NCBI GenBank assembly: GCA_003520965.1
Contig: DOTU01000074.1
Span: 1-12,132 of the forward strand
DNA from: Candidatus Zixiibacteriota bacterium
GTDB lineage: Bacteria; Zixibacteria; MSB-5A5; UBA10806
Direction of reading: 5' to 3'
Length of the DNA: 12,132 nucleotides
Below, in pieces: positions 1 to 7,642 of this stretch. A program made the position numbers and the translations under genes. The notes beneath the pieces are model-generated. The model made no database searches, was not told the origin of the DNA, and was given only the letters and a program-made list of their open reading frames with translations. Numbering within the stretch: position 1 is the stretch's first letter; every line of letters starts with the position of its first letter.

Positions 1-79
1 AACCGATGCTCTTGCTTAATACATCGGCCACGCCATATATCAGCGAATGCTTGGCAATGCTTTTTACTACGCTAAACAT
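1..79 (-). CDS. Probable polysaccharide flippase (Wzx/MATE-like), N-terminal fragment
   Basis: Only the first 26 codons are inside the window; the gene continues past the left edge. The fragment begins MFSVVKSIAKHSLIYG and continues through VADVLSKSIG. A short basic, amphipathic start followed by HSLIYGxxDVLSKxxG is typical of the first segment of lipid-linked oligosaccharide flippases of the Wzx/polysaccharide-transport family. The ATG lies 22 bp beyond the stop of the upstream glycosyltransferase on the same strand, so the two are probably co-transcribed. No strong Shine-Dalgarno is seen (GAGAAT is the nearest purine run). The role would be moving undecaprenyl-linked repeat units across the inner membrane. 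The identification rests on very few residues plus context, so it is tentative. Confidence 0.55.
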   Translation of the reverse strand, partial: MFSVVKSIAKHSLIYGVADVLSKSIG

Positions 80-101
80 TGTATTCTCGATTATTCATCC
101 G

Positions 102-1073
102 CTACCTTTTTCTCAATACCCCACTATCCAATGGAGGCGCGAGTTTTCTTTTTAACGATCTTAGCAAGCCGATAACGCTTTTAGGGATAAAAGTTATTAA
201 AAGATAAACGGGATTTTTCCAATACCAAAACCGATAATATGCCCCTTTGGCGAAAGCCTTCCTAGCTTCCTTGTAAAAACCGTTTTCATAAAAGCCATAT
301 CCCACCGCAAATTGAAGATGCGCTAACTTTATTGGGACTGCGCTTTCTATGCTCCTCCTGACCTTTTCCCCATATTTTGTTTTCAGTAGATCGATACTGG
401 CTTGAACGCTTTCTAACAGTTCCGTTCTGTTAAGGGTCATTCGCGACGGATGATTTCTGACCTGAATTAGGGCCTCATCGATCAACTCAACATCGTAGTT
501 GGCAGCTATGCGAATCCACATGTTATCGTCTTCACTCTGACGGATATTTTCCTCGAAAAGGCCTATTTTGTCAAATACTTCCTTTTTCACCAAAACCGTG
601 GGGGTCCCGATATTACTGTGTAAAAAGATATTTCTGGCGATATTACCTTGCATCAAAGTGGCTCTTTTATTAGTCGAGTATCCGAATACTCCCTTTTCAT
701 CAAAAGAGCATGCACCTGTTGTCACCATCCCAATTGTATTATTACGTTCAAATATCGATAATTGTTTTTGCAGTTTTGTTGGAAGCCAACGATCATCGGC
801 ATCTAAAAAAGCGATATATTTACCCCTCGCTTTTCGAATGCCATTATTCCTGGCGCTTGATGGGCCGCCGTTAGCCTGGAAAATATATTGGATTCGCTCA
901 CCATATTTTCTAAGAATTTGCCTTGTATTATCGGTTGAGCCATCGTCGACAATTATTATTTCAAAATCCTGATAGGTTTGCTCAAAAATACTTTTTAGGG
1001 CCTCCTCGATATATACAGCCGAATTATAAGTTGGTATTATAACGCTAATTAATGGAAATTTGTTAATACCCAA
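102..1073 (-). CDS. Family 2 glycosyltransferase
   Basis: 323 residues, a GT-A fold family 2 glycosyltransferase likely to transfer a sugar from a nucleotide donor to a lipid-linked glycan at the cytoplasmic face of the membrane. Visible signatures in order: VIIPTYN at 11-17, DDGSTDNT at 43-50 (nucleotide binding), GGPSSARNNGI at 69-79, the metal-binding LDADD at 90-94, and an acceptor/catalytic SEDDNMW region near 180-186. A hydrophobic stretch near 287-306 (NPVYLLITFIPKSVIGLL) could touch the membrane. The start is TTG: an in-frame TAG lies three codons upstream and there is no ATG before the conserved core. A purine-rich AGAGGA sits about ten bases ahead of it. It is preceded by a strong promoter and followed after 22 bp by the flippase fragment. 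Donor and acceptor cannot be predicted. Confidence 0.93.
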   Translation of the reverse strand: MGINKFPLISVIIPTYNSAVYIEEALKSIFEQTYQDFEIIIVDDGSTDNTRQILRKYGERIQYIFQANGGPSSARNNGIRKARGKYIAFLDADDRWLPTKLQKQLSIFERNNTIGMVTTGACSFDEKGVFGYSTNKRATLMQGNIARNIFLHSNIGTPTVLVKKEVFDKIGLFEENIRQSEDDNMWIRIAANYDVELIDEALIQVRNHPSRMTLNRTELLESVQASIDLLKTKYGEKVRRSIESAVPIKLAHLQFAVGYGFYENGFYKEARKAFAKGAYYRFWYWKNPVYLLITFIPKSVIGLLRSLKRKLAPPLDSGVLRKR

Positions 1074-1114
1074 ATCCGTCTATCCTCTGGTTCTGAACGA
1101 TTTTGCAAAATACG

Positions 1115-1143
1115 ATTCTAACTTTCCTCATCCAACATGTCAA
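1115..1143 (-). promoter_or_regulatory. Sigma-70 type promoter for the leftward glycosyltransferase unit
   Basis: On the minus strand a perfect -35 TTGACA (1143-1138) is followed by a 17-bp spacer and TAGAAT (1120-1115), five of six matches to the -10 consensus. The predicted start is near 1108, giving a 5' leader of about 35 nt before the TTG start at 1073. A 10-bp palindrome TTTTGCAAAA (1101-1110) falls on the predicted start and could be an operator. Seen directly; function is inferred. Confidence 0.65.
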
Positions 1144-1418
1144 TTTAATTTGGCTGTATGATATTGCCAAGTCCTTTTTGCTAATTGGAATTGTTGCCCA
1201 TTATTTAACTAAATGGCTTAAATTACCTTACCATTAAATGGGTTTTATATCCGTTCCAATTTTATCACAGTTATTCCCCAAGGTAAAGGGTGATTAACTC
1301 CTATTGAAATAATTACATCAGTTAGCCCTCCCTGCCCCTTCAACAACAAGTTATTATTGCCAGAAGCCGGCAAAAACGGTTTGATTCATGCAATTGGCTC
1401 ACGCTGCCAAACTCCATC

Positions 1419-1447
1419 TTGCGCAAAATGGTTTCGCCAATTATATT
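1419..1447 (+). promoter_or_regulatory. Candidate promoter for the rightward acyltransferase/glycosyltransferase unit
   Basis: TTGCGC (1419-1424), a 17-bp spacer and TATATT (1442-1447). The -10 matches consensus at five of six positions, the -35 at only three. It would give a leader of about 185 nt before the ATG at 1639. It lies just downstream of the two dyads at 1357-1410. No better-spaced pair was noticed nearer the gene. Confidence 0.3.
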
Positions 1448-1638
1448 CTCTTTCCATGATACCCAAATGGTACATAGCGCCTGCTCAAGTGAAAGTGGCA
1501 TGAAATTAGATCGATATTCTTCTATTTTATATGGAGTTTTACTCTTTGGTAATTCAAATATTCAAAACTTGGGCTGTTATTATTGGACCTCTTTTTATTC
1601 CGATAGTTAAATATGACCTAAAAAGGCGGCAGACATAA

Positions 1639-2763
1639 ATGCGAATTGTAACTGTTAAAGATTTCGATGCCCTAAAACCATTTGCGGCGGATTGGAATCA
1701 TCTTTGCCTAGGGGCTTTACAACATACGCCTATGCTATCCTATGCCTGGCTGGTAACATACCTGGAGTATTTTCTTGAGCTCGGTGAATCCTGGTTTTTC
1801 CTGTTTGCGCTTAATGGTGATCAACTTGTAGGGGTACTACCGATTCTGGTTACTCCAAGAAGGGGAAAGGGACGAAATCACGCACTCCTAAGGACTCCAT
1901 TTAATATGCATACCGCCTCAGTCGATTTTCTGATAAAACCGGGTATGGAAGACGAGGTTTTGCCCGCGCTCCTCGATGGCTTGCAAGGGGTTGCTCCAGA
2001 ACGAATGGGGCTGGAATTATTGAGAATACCGGCCGCATCTCCGACCGTGCAAGCACTTTATCAACCCATTTCCGATTCTATCGTGATAAAGGAGTTTAAC
2101 GGGAAAGGCTCATTTATCAATACAACTGGAAGCTTTGACGATTATAAAGGTTCGCTGAGCCACAATTTCAATCGGAATCTTTCCAAGGCTAATAATAAAC
2201 TGGCGAAATTGCCTAATGTCAGAACAATATTTCTTTCGGGCTTAGAGGCAGACCCAAAACATATTGATACTCTGATGGCTGTCGAATCCGCTGGCTGGAA
2301 AGGAAAAGCGGGAACTGCGATTTCATCGTCTGAAGTTCTAAAGGCATTTTATACCGTACTGATAAAGAGGCTATCCGAATTGGGCTGGCTGGAATGGCAT
2401 ATACTCTATACCAATGACAGGCCGATCGCGGTTCATTTTGCCATCAAGATGGGCCGAACGCTGGTCTTGAATAAAATCGGGTATGACGAGGAATTCTCTT
2501 CATATGCGCCCGGAAATATCCTGCTCGAAAGGACCATTCAACGGGCATTCAAATCTGATGATACTGATGAAATCAACTGTCTGACCGATATGCCTTGGCA
2601 CAATAATTGGGCCATGATAAAAAAAGATTACTACGATTTTTGGATTTATCCTCGCCGGCCAATCCCGATCATCTATGGCGTCATGCCGGCTATAATTAGG
2701 CAGTGGGGACGCAGTTTACCGGTGGTTAAAGCGCTTTATAAACGGGTACGTTTCTGGAAATAA
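1639..2763 (+). CDS. CelD/BcsL-like GNAT-fold acyltransferase (first copy)
   Basis: 374 residues, resembling the Acetyltransf_6 / CelD family of GNAT-fold proteins found in polysaccharide and cellulose loci, thought to transfer acyl or aminoacyl groups to sugars or carrier-linked intermediates. Visible features: an N-terminal half with WNHLC near 19-23 and HTPMLSYAWL near 29-38, LVGVLPI at 63-69 (the usual strand before the CoA site), a basic SHNFNRNLSKANNKL segment at 174-188, ESAGWKGKAGTA at 216-227 (the family's xSWK-G motif in variant form), and a C-terminal GNAT-like part with YAPGNILLERTI at 289-300. The usual DxG after that is replaced by LTDMPWHNNW near 315-324. The ATG has a good GGCGG ribosome site nine bases upstream. 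It is the first gene of a three-gene rightward unit, five bp before the next. The substrate is unknown. Confidence 0.8.
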   Translation: MRIVTVKDFDALKPFAADWNHLCLGALQHTPMLSYAWLVTYLEYFLELGESWFFLFALNGDQLVGVLPILVTPRRGKGRNHALLRTPFNMHTASVDFLIKPGMEDEVLPALLDGLQGVAPERMGLELLRIPAASPTVQALYQPISDSIVIKEFNGKGSFINTTGSFDDYKGSLSHNFNRNLSKANNKLAKLPNVRTIFLSGLEADPKHIDTLMAVESAGWKGKAGTAISSSEVLKAFYTVLIKRLSELGWLEWHILYTNDRPIAVHFAIKMGRTLVLNKIGYDEEFSSYAPGNILLERTIQRAFKSDDTDEINCLTDMPWHNNWAMIKKDYYDFWIYPRRPIPIIYGVMPAIIRQWGRSLPVVKALYKRVRFWK

Positions 2764-2768
2764 CAAGC

Positions 2769-3794
2769 ATGACAGCAAACAATTTACCGATTTCGGTTAT
2801 CATTCCGACATACAATCGGGCTTCTTTAATCGGAAGGGCCATCGATTCAGCCTTACGAGAATCTCTTCCGGGCGATGAAATAATTATTATTAATGACGGA
2901 TCCACTGATAATACAGACCAGATTTTATCATCATATAAGGAACCGGTAAAATGTCATAAAATTACTAATTCCGGAGCGGGTGCTGCTCGCAATTGGGGGA
3001 TAAAATTAGCTAAAAATCCCTTGGTAGCATTTCTTGATTCCGATGACGAATGGATGCCTGGGAAGCTCTCGCTGCAACGAGCTTTTATGGAGGCGTGCCC
3101 TAACGTACTCTTCTCCTTTACTAATTTCGCCGTTACATTTAAAGAGGGAGGAGATGCTCACAATTTTCTAATAAATTGGCATAAGGACCCTCGCCCCTGG
3201 GATGAGATCCTAAATCCAGGAAAATCCTATTCGAGTATCTGCCACTTGCCTGATGGCGTATCTGATTTCAACTGCTATATCGGTAATCTTTATCCATCAC
3301 TTCTTAGAATTTCTTACTGCAATACCGATACCGTTGTTGTCCGTCGAGCAGAGGCAGGTGAGGCGTTGCACTTCGCCGAAGACCTGAAATGGGGCGAGGA
3401 CTGGTTTTGTTACAGCCAATTGGCAAAAAAGGGTATGGCGGCATATTTGGATTTCGAAAGCGCCTGGCAGCACGGCCATGAGGGTGGTCGGTTAACCGAT
3501 ACAGATATTATCAATGGGATAATTACTCGAATAACCATAATGGAGCGGATTTGGGGCGTTGACCTCGAATTCCAAAAAAAGCACAGTCAAATTTACAAGC
3601 AGTTTCTCGATGAACAACATCTCAGGAAAATTAAGGAACTGATCGCTTTGGGAAGAACAGCCGAGGCCAGGGCTGAAATAAGGCTGATCAATTGGACTCC
3701 ATGGCCAATTCGATTGATGTCGACCCTGCCCGGTGTACTGGCGCGTCTTCTTATTACAGGCCGAAATTTGCTGCGCTCAACGATCGGCAAGTAG
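2769..3794 (+). CDS. Family 2 glycosyltransferase
   Basis: 341 residues with the full GT-A core: VIIPTYN at 10-16, NDGSTDNT at 42-49, GAGAARNWGI at 69-78, and the metal-binding LDSDDEW at 89-95. A catalytic-type GEDWFCYSQLA block follows at 209-219 and a WQHGHEGGR segment at 233-241. Compared with the leftward glycosyltransferase there is a longer middle region (about 110-190) that may shape acceptor binding. The C-terminus (PGVLARLLITGRNLLRS) is amphipathic and could lie on the membrane. The ATG is five bp after the previous stop with only a weak ribosome site, suggesting translational coupling. It sits between two CelD-like genes, so the product may be acylated while or just after it is made (inference). 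Sugar specificity cannot be read. Confidence 0.92.
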   Translation: MTANNLPISVIIPTYNRASLIGRAIDSALRESLPGDEIIIINDGSTDNTDQILSSYKEPVKCHKITNSGAGAARNWGIKLAKNPLVAFLDSDDEWMPGKLSLQRAFMEACPNVLFSFTNFAVTFKEGGDAHNFLINWHKDPRPWDEILNPGKSYSSICHLPDGVSDFNCYIGNLYPSLLRISYCNTDTVVVRRAEAGEALHFAEDLKWGEDWFCYSQLAKKGMAAYLDFESAWQHGHEGGRLTDTDIINGIITRITIMERIWGVDLEFQKKHSQIYKQFLDEQHLRKIKELIALGRTAEARAEIRLINWTPWPIRLMSTLPGVLARLLITGRNLLRSTIGK

Positions 3795-3809
3795 TAGCAT
3801 AGAGGGAAC

Positions 3810-4919
3810 TTGATTAAACAGAAGATCATAGAACATCTCGACGAATTTAAGAAGCTTGAACAACCCTGGAACGACCTGGTCATGCAAACCGATGTCGATC
3901 ATATTTATATGAAGCATCAATGGTTCTACGAGTGGATTAAGGCTTACCAGGAAACTGATTCGCTTGCTATCGTGACAATTTGGCAAGATGGCTTGCTTGT
4001 AGCAGCGGCGCCCATTCACAGAAAGCCTCTTAGATTTAAGAAAATAACGGCTAGGAGTTTATCCTTTTTATCATCGGGTGTTTCGCCGAGATGCAATTTT
4101 ATTGCGATTGACAAACCGAGCGCAGATAATCTTTTCACAGCCATATTTGCCCTTTCCAAATGGGACCTGCTTTCGACCGATAATGTAGAATCAACTTCAG
4201 CCGTAACTCAATATTATCTCGATTATCTTGTTAATCACATGCAGCCTCATTATATCGAACCCGGATTCCAATCGTTGTATTTAAGGAGCGAAGGAACCTG
4301 GGATTCTTATTGGAAATCCCTTTCAAGTAACTGGCGAACAAATTTCAAGAGATACTCACTTGATAAGCCTGGAAAAGTGCAGTCCTACGAAATCCGCCAC
4401 CTGAGAACCGAAAGCGAATATCAGATTTTCGAGCCTGAGATGCTCAAAATATCGGAAAAAAGCTGGAAGGCCGAAATCGCAAGCCATCTTGTTGCCAATT
4501 CTGCCCTTGGACGGCTATATTCGTGTTTTACCCCAATTGGGTTACGTAACGGCTGGGTTTATATCCCTCATCTAATAATAAACGGCGAGTATGTTGGTTA
4601 TGTATATTTTCTTTGCTACCAGGATAAATATGTCGGCATCAGAGCGGAGTTTGACGATAGCTTTAAAGAATTTTCCCCCGGCAATAATTTGCATCTGGCC
4701 ATAATCAAAGAGCTATATTCTTCCGGCAGGACCTGCGAATATGATCTTGGTCCTGATGCCGCTTATAAGAGGAATTTCTGCAATCTGATTAAGCAGCATC
4801 ACAATATTCTGGTGGGGAACAAGAATATTAAAGGACGGGGAATCATTTTTGCGAAAAACCATATTCTGCCGCTGATGAGGCTGATGGCATCCACAGAATC
4901 GACTAAAAGCTTGCCCTAA
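3810..4919 (+). CDS. CelD/BcsL-like GNAT-fold acyltransferase (second copy)
   Basis: 369 residues and a closer match to the classical CelD family than the first copy. Visible: HIYMKHQWFYEW at 31-42, LLVAAAPI at 62-69, SLSSNWRTNFKR at 170-181, the typical ISEKSWKAEI at 214-223, EFSPGNNLHLAII at 287-299, and YDLGPDAAYKRNF at 311-323, which corresponds to the DxGxxxxxYK motif that closes the family's GNAT domain. The start is TTG at 3810: GAGGG (3802-3806) lies just ahead, and an in-frame TAG at 3795 excludes a longer form. The next in-frame ATG would remove conserved N-terminal sequence. It is the last gene of the unit, 15 bp after the glycosyltransferase stop, and faces the deacetylase gene convergently. 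Probable role: N- or O-acylation of a glycan precursor in the cytoplasm. Confidence 0.85.
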   Translation: MIKQKIIEHLDEFKKLEQPWNDLVMQTDVDHIYMKHQWFYEWIKAYQETDSLAIVTIWQDGLLVAAAPIHRKPLRFKKITARSLSFLSSGVSPRCNFIAIDKPSADNLFTAIFALSKWDLLSTDNVESTSAVTQYYLDYLVNHMQPHYIEPGFQSLYLRSEGTWDSYWKSLSSNWRTNFKRYSLDKPGKVQSYEIRHLRTESEYQIFEPEMLKISEKSWKAEIASHLVANSALGRLYSCFTPIGLRNGWVYIPHLIINGEYVGYVYFLCYQDKYVGIRAEFDDSFKEFSPGNNLHLAIIKELYSSGRTCEYDLGPDAAYKRNFCNLIKQHHNILVGNKNIKGRGIIFAKNHILPLMRLMASTESTKSLP

Positions 4920-4987
4920 AATAATAATTGACAATATTTATTCCGTTGAAAAGTTGCGAAGTGGAGTGCTTTCGATAGAGTTGCCTT

Positions 4988-6049
4988 TTAAAGAATATTG
5001 GCTAACTGTTCCTGTAACAACCCAATATAAAGTTCTCGTCCGAGAAGTGATGGAGAATCAATTGGCGATATTGCGCCCCGATAGAGCAGGTATGGATTTG
5101 TCCGATTAACGTTACTTCCCCACCAGCTGGTGCAGGCATAATCAAATTTGCATTCCTCAAGGATTGGCGAGAATCTACCATAGCCGTTGATATCATATCC
5201 GTAAGGATAGGCAAAACCGGTTATATTATGGCCAAGATGATTCTCTATCTCCTGTTTGGATCCGGCAATTTCCTCTTCAGCGACTTTGAGATCGACAAAG
5301 CTTAAATTAGGATGCGACTGTGTATGGGCTCCGAATTTAATCCCGGATTCATCCATCTCCTTAATCTGCTCCCAGGTCAGGGGCTTAACATCAGCGTGTA
5401 TTTTGGATGCCGCTCCGAAGAGAATGGATGTTAACTCCAAAATAATCCTTATTTTATCCTGGTCACTTCTTTTCATAAGCGCAAACGATACATCTTGGAG
5501 AAGTAATTCTCTGGTTTCCCGCTGATTGGTCAAATTGTCGGGAAGGGAAACCGCCAATCGAATTAAAACCTTTTCAAACCTTTTAATATCGATATTATTA
5601 ACATCGAATTCATTTATTAGTTCAGCCAGATTTTCCCACCAGAGGGTGATCTTGCCGTTAATCCAGTCCGTTGGTAAGTAGACAGTCGCGCTCAGGCCGT
5701 ATTTTTTTAGTAGGGGATAAGCGATCCGATAAGCCGAGGCATATCCATCGTCAAATGTTATCGCCACCGAGTTTTCCCGAAGCCCCCCGCCGTAGCGAAT
5801 CTCTTTCATGGCCTCTTCCACCGAAATTGCCCGGAACTGATTTTTGATAGCTTTTAAATGAGCTTCAAAATCATCCCTGGTCGGTTTTTGAAAAACGATA
5901 TTATTGTTGCGTGGAAGATTGATGCCTTCCTCAAAGTCGTGGTACATCAAGATCAATAGTCGTTTGTTTCGGCTCGTTTTAACCGCACATCGAATATTAT
6001 AAATGCCACTTTGATAGATTGCGTTTTTGACCAGGCTTTTAAGCTTCAT
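4988..6049 (-). CDS. Polysaccharide deacetylase (CE4 / NodB fold)
   Basis: 353 residues. The CE4 motifs are intact: MYH at 35-37, motif 1 TFDDGY at 98-103 (catalytic base Asp and metal Asp), motif 2 GAHTQSHPNLS at 240-250 (the two metal-binding histidines), and motif 3 FAYPYG at 279-284. About 100 residues lie between motifs 1 and 2, including an LWWENL segment near 136-141; a WWE-bearing insertion is seen in a subgroup of these enzymes. There is no clear cleavable signal peptide; the N-terminus is basic. The reaction would be metal-dependent removal of N- or O-acetyl groups from a polysaccharide or lipid-linked sugar. It is the last gene of a leftward unit, 69 bp after the SGNH-like gene, with a poor ribosome site. 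The cellular side on which it acts is not resolved. Confidence 0.93.
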   Translation of the reverse strand: MKLKSLVKNAIYQSGIYNIRCAVKTSRNKRLLILMYHDFEEGINLPRNNNIVFQKPTRDDFEAHLKAIKNQFRAISVEEAMKEIRYGGGLRENSVAITFDDGYASAYRIAYPLLKKYGLSATVYLPTDWINGKITLWWENLAELINEFDVNNIDIKRFEKVLIRLAVSLPDNLTNQRETRELLLQDVSFALMKRSDQDKIRIILELTSILFGAASKIHADVKPLTWEQIKEMDESGIKFGAHTQSHPNLSFVDLKVAEEEIAGSKQEIENHLGHNITGFAYPYGYDINGYGRFSPILEECKFDYACTSWWGSNVNRTNPYLLYRGAISPIDSPSLLGRELYIGLLQEQLANIL

Positions 6050-6118
6050 ATTATTACTTATTCGCTTAAGGTATTCAGCTATTTACTACAGCTGCGCTTA
6101 TACTCCAAAATATGGAAT

Positions 6119-6976
6119 TTATTTATTAGATAATTTTGCTTGTTCGATTATCTCGTTATCGCGCAAAAACTGCATAAAACGTCGGGTTGCCTCAATGCTC
6201 CCCTGAATATTTGGATGCGAATCAGAATCTGATCTTTTAAATTCAATTCGGAGAAATCCGCTCTGGTCCGTTAGCACATCAAAAAGATCAAACACCAAGA
6301 AATTTGAAAGATTGCTTCTTTCCCGATAGCTGGCTGCAAACTTCGTTTTTACCCAGTTATTAAATTCTCTGGCTCTGGCCGCATTTTCAGCCGATGTTTG
6401 GCTGGCAACAATTGGAGGTGCAGTCAAATAGATAAATAGCTTTCGCGGCGACGCGGAAAATATTTCTCCCAGTTTCTCAAAGACCGCCTTGTAGTTCCAA
6501 ATTGTTTTATTTTTGTTAAAGGGGTCGCCTGGGCTTGTTCCTTCGCCGATAACATCGCTGTTGGGATAACACGATTTGAATAGAATAATCTCATTTTCTC
6601 TGTTATCAGGATACAGGATATCGGGTTTGATATCGTATTTTATCATCTTCGAAAAAAAAGTATCGAATTTAGAAACCCAATCGCATAAATCGGTATTCTG
6701 TCCGATATCGCTGCCATAAGTACCGCTATGCACCCCGATTCCGCATCCTTCGAGGCTGTCCTTAAGGCCCCCTTCGTATAGCATATTTTCACCGACCGAA
6801 TGATGTATGAAAAGAAGATGCTTATTATAGAGTTTGTTATAGTCGATTCTGGTCTGAATGAGGCTTTGGGTTACCCTGTCAAGCCGGCGGTCCGCCTTTA
6901 GATATTTATAGGCTAGAAAAAGACCAACCAAATTACCCATAATGGATATAATTGTTATAATTATTAAAACTCTCAT
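6119..6976 (-). CDS. Membrane-anchored SGNH-hydrolase-like protein of uncharacterised type
   Basis: 285 residues. Residues 3-25 form one hydrophobic segment followed by a basic/coiled stretch (KADRRLDR), so the rest is probably outside the cytoplasmic membrane. The core resembles divergent SGNH proteins: FIHHSVGENML at 56-66 with a likely nucleophile Ser60, GTYGSDIG at 85-92, LFKSCYPNSD at 132-141 with a candidate Asn139, FIYLTAPP at 181-188, and SDSHPN at 251-256 with candidate His254. The usual DxxH spacing is not met: aspartates lie two and four residues before the histidine (252 and 250). It sits between a hexapeptide acetyltransferase and a deacetylase, so a role in adding or removing O-acyl groups on an exported glycan is reasonable but inferred. 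GAGGGG lies close upstream of the ATG. Fold assignment is by motif only. Confidence 0.65.
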   Translation of the reverse strand: MRVLIIITIISIMGNLVGLFLAYKYLKADRRLDRVTQSLIQTRIDYNKLYNKHLLFIHHSVGENMLYEGGLKDSLEGCGIGVHSGTYGSDIGQNTDLCDWVSKFDTFFSKMIKYDIKPDILYPDNRENEIILFKSCYPNSDVIGEGTSPGDPFNKNKTIWNYKAVFEKLGEIFSASPRKLFIYLTAPPIVASQTSAENAARAREFNNWVKTKFAASYRERSNLSNFLVFDLFDVLTDQSGFLRIEFKRSDSDSHPNIQGSIEATRRFMQFLRDNEIIEQAKLSNK

Positions 6977-7019
6977 TGCCCCTCAATCTATTTATTTAAA
7001 TTTCGCCAACCGAAACGGA

Positions 7020-7640
7020 TTAATGACCGATTCCCAATAACTTGATATTATCGTAATTTTGAATGATAACCCGAGCCGGATTTCCTCCCGCCAAGCAGCC
7101 ATCCGGGACATCTCGCGATACCACGCTACCATTCATTATTGTGACATTATTTCCAATCCTGACGGCTCCTGAAATAGTGGAGCCGGTCCCGATCCAGACA
7201 TTATTTCCAATTTCAGGCATTCCGGTTTTTCCCTCGGAGTGTCCGACTCCAATGGTGACATTATGAGTCAAGCTGCAATTTTCTCCGATTGTAATCGGCC
7301 CGATATAGATTGTAGCCGCGTGGCCGATATAAAACCCCTTGCCCACCTTGGCGTCATCGATATATACGTGATGAATTATCCTGGCGCCGTAATCCAATAA
7401 TCTATGAAGTAATATTACAGGTAGCGCCAGCAGGCTGATACGCATGTATAATCTTTCAGAAAGCCGTCCCAATCGGTAGATGGCCACACAGTGTAATCCA
7501 AAATTATAAATCCACATGATTGTTTTTTGACGAATTGATGGCTTTAAAGTACCGTAGCCAATCATGTAATATTTATCCAGGTCCGACCTGAAATTTTTCT
7601 GATTATTTTTCAATGAAATTCCAGAATTCTTCATCCTCAT
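7020..7640 (-). CDS. CysE-like left-handed beta-helix (hexapeptide) acetyltransferase
   Basis: 206 residues. After an N-terminal helical part with a hydrophobic stretch (66-82), residues 93-190 show repeated isoleucine/valine hexapeptides, ending in NGSVVSRDVPDGCLAGGNPARVI, the characteristic end of acetyl-CoA dependent xenobiotic/serine acetyltransferases. IGHAATIYIG at 105-114 aligns by eye with the DHATGIVVG motif of CysE, so His107 is the likely catalytic residue. The second active-site His of CysE (RHPKI) is Met here (TGMPEI at 139-144), which argues against serine as acceptor and for a sugar O-acetyltransferase in this context. The gene starts five bp after the VanZ-like gene. Two in-frame ATGs are available (7640 and 7634) and neither has a normally spaced ribosome site. 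A promoter-like tandem repeat lies directly upstream. Confidence 0.88.
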   Translation of the reverse strand: MRMKNSGISLKNNQKNFRSDLDKYYMIGYGTLKPSIRQKTIMWIYNFGLHCVAIYRLGRLSERLYMRISLLALPVILLHRLLDYGARIIHHVYIDDAKVGKGFYIGHAATIYIGPITIGENCSLTHNVTIGVGHSEGKTGMPEIGNNVWIGTGSTISGAVRIGNNVTIMNGSVVSRDVPDGCLAGGNPARVIIQNYDNIKLLGIGH

Positions 7641-7642
7641 GT

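Larger units (their letters stand above)
1074..1638. other. Divergent intergenic region (565 bp) without a convincing gene
   Basis: This lies between the leftward glycosyltransferase and the rightward acyltransferase. It is AT-rich, and the only open frame above 60 codons (1419-1610) has no recognisable motif. It holds the strong leftward promoter, a weaker rightward promoter candidate at 1419-1447, the palindrome TTTTGCAAAA at 1101-1110, and two 17-bp dyads of the same geometry (TTGCC-N7-GGCAA at 1357-1373 and TTGGC-N7-GCCAA at 1394-1410). The size and the divergent arrangement suggest a control region for both flanking units. No tRNA, rRNA or transposon end was recognised. Confidence 0.6.

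Noticed and set aside
568..972. 134-codon open frame opposite the leftward glycosyltransferase
   Set aside because: It is the antisense shadow of a gene with intact GT2 motifs; the translation has no coherent domain.
1151..1170. TGGC...TTGCC resembling a sigma-54 promoter
   Set aside because: The spacing between the GG and GC elements is about two bp too long for a sigma-54 site.
1419..1610. 63-codon rightward open frame in the intergenic region
   Set aside because: It starts with TTG, has no ribosome site, motif or membrane segment, and overlaps the promoter candidate; it looks like chance.
4920..4987. Possible bidirectional terminator between the convergent genes
   Set aside because: Only weak, imperfect pairing (GCGAAG with CTTTCG) and no U tract; no terminator could be supported.
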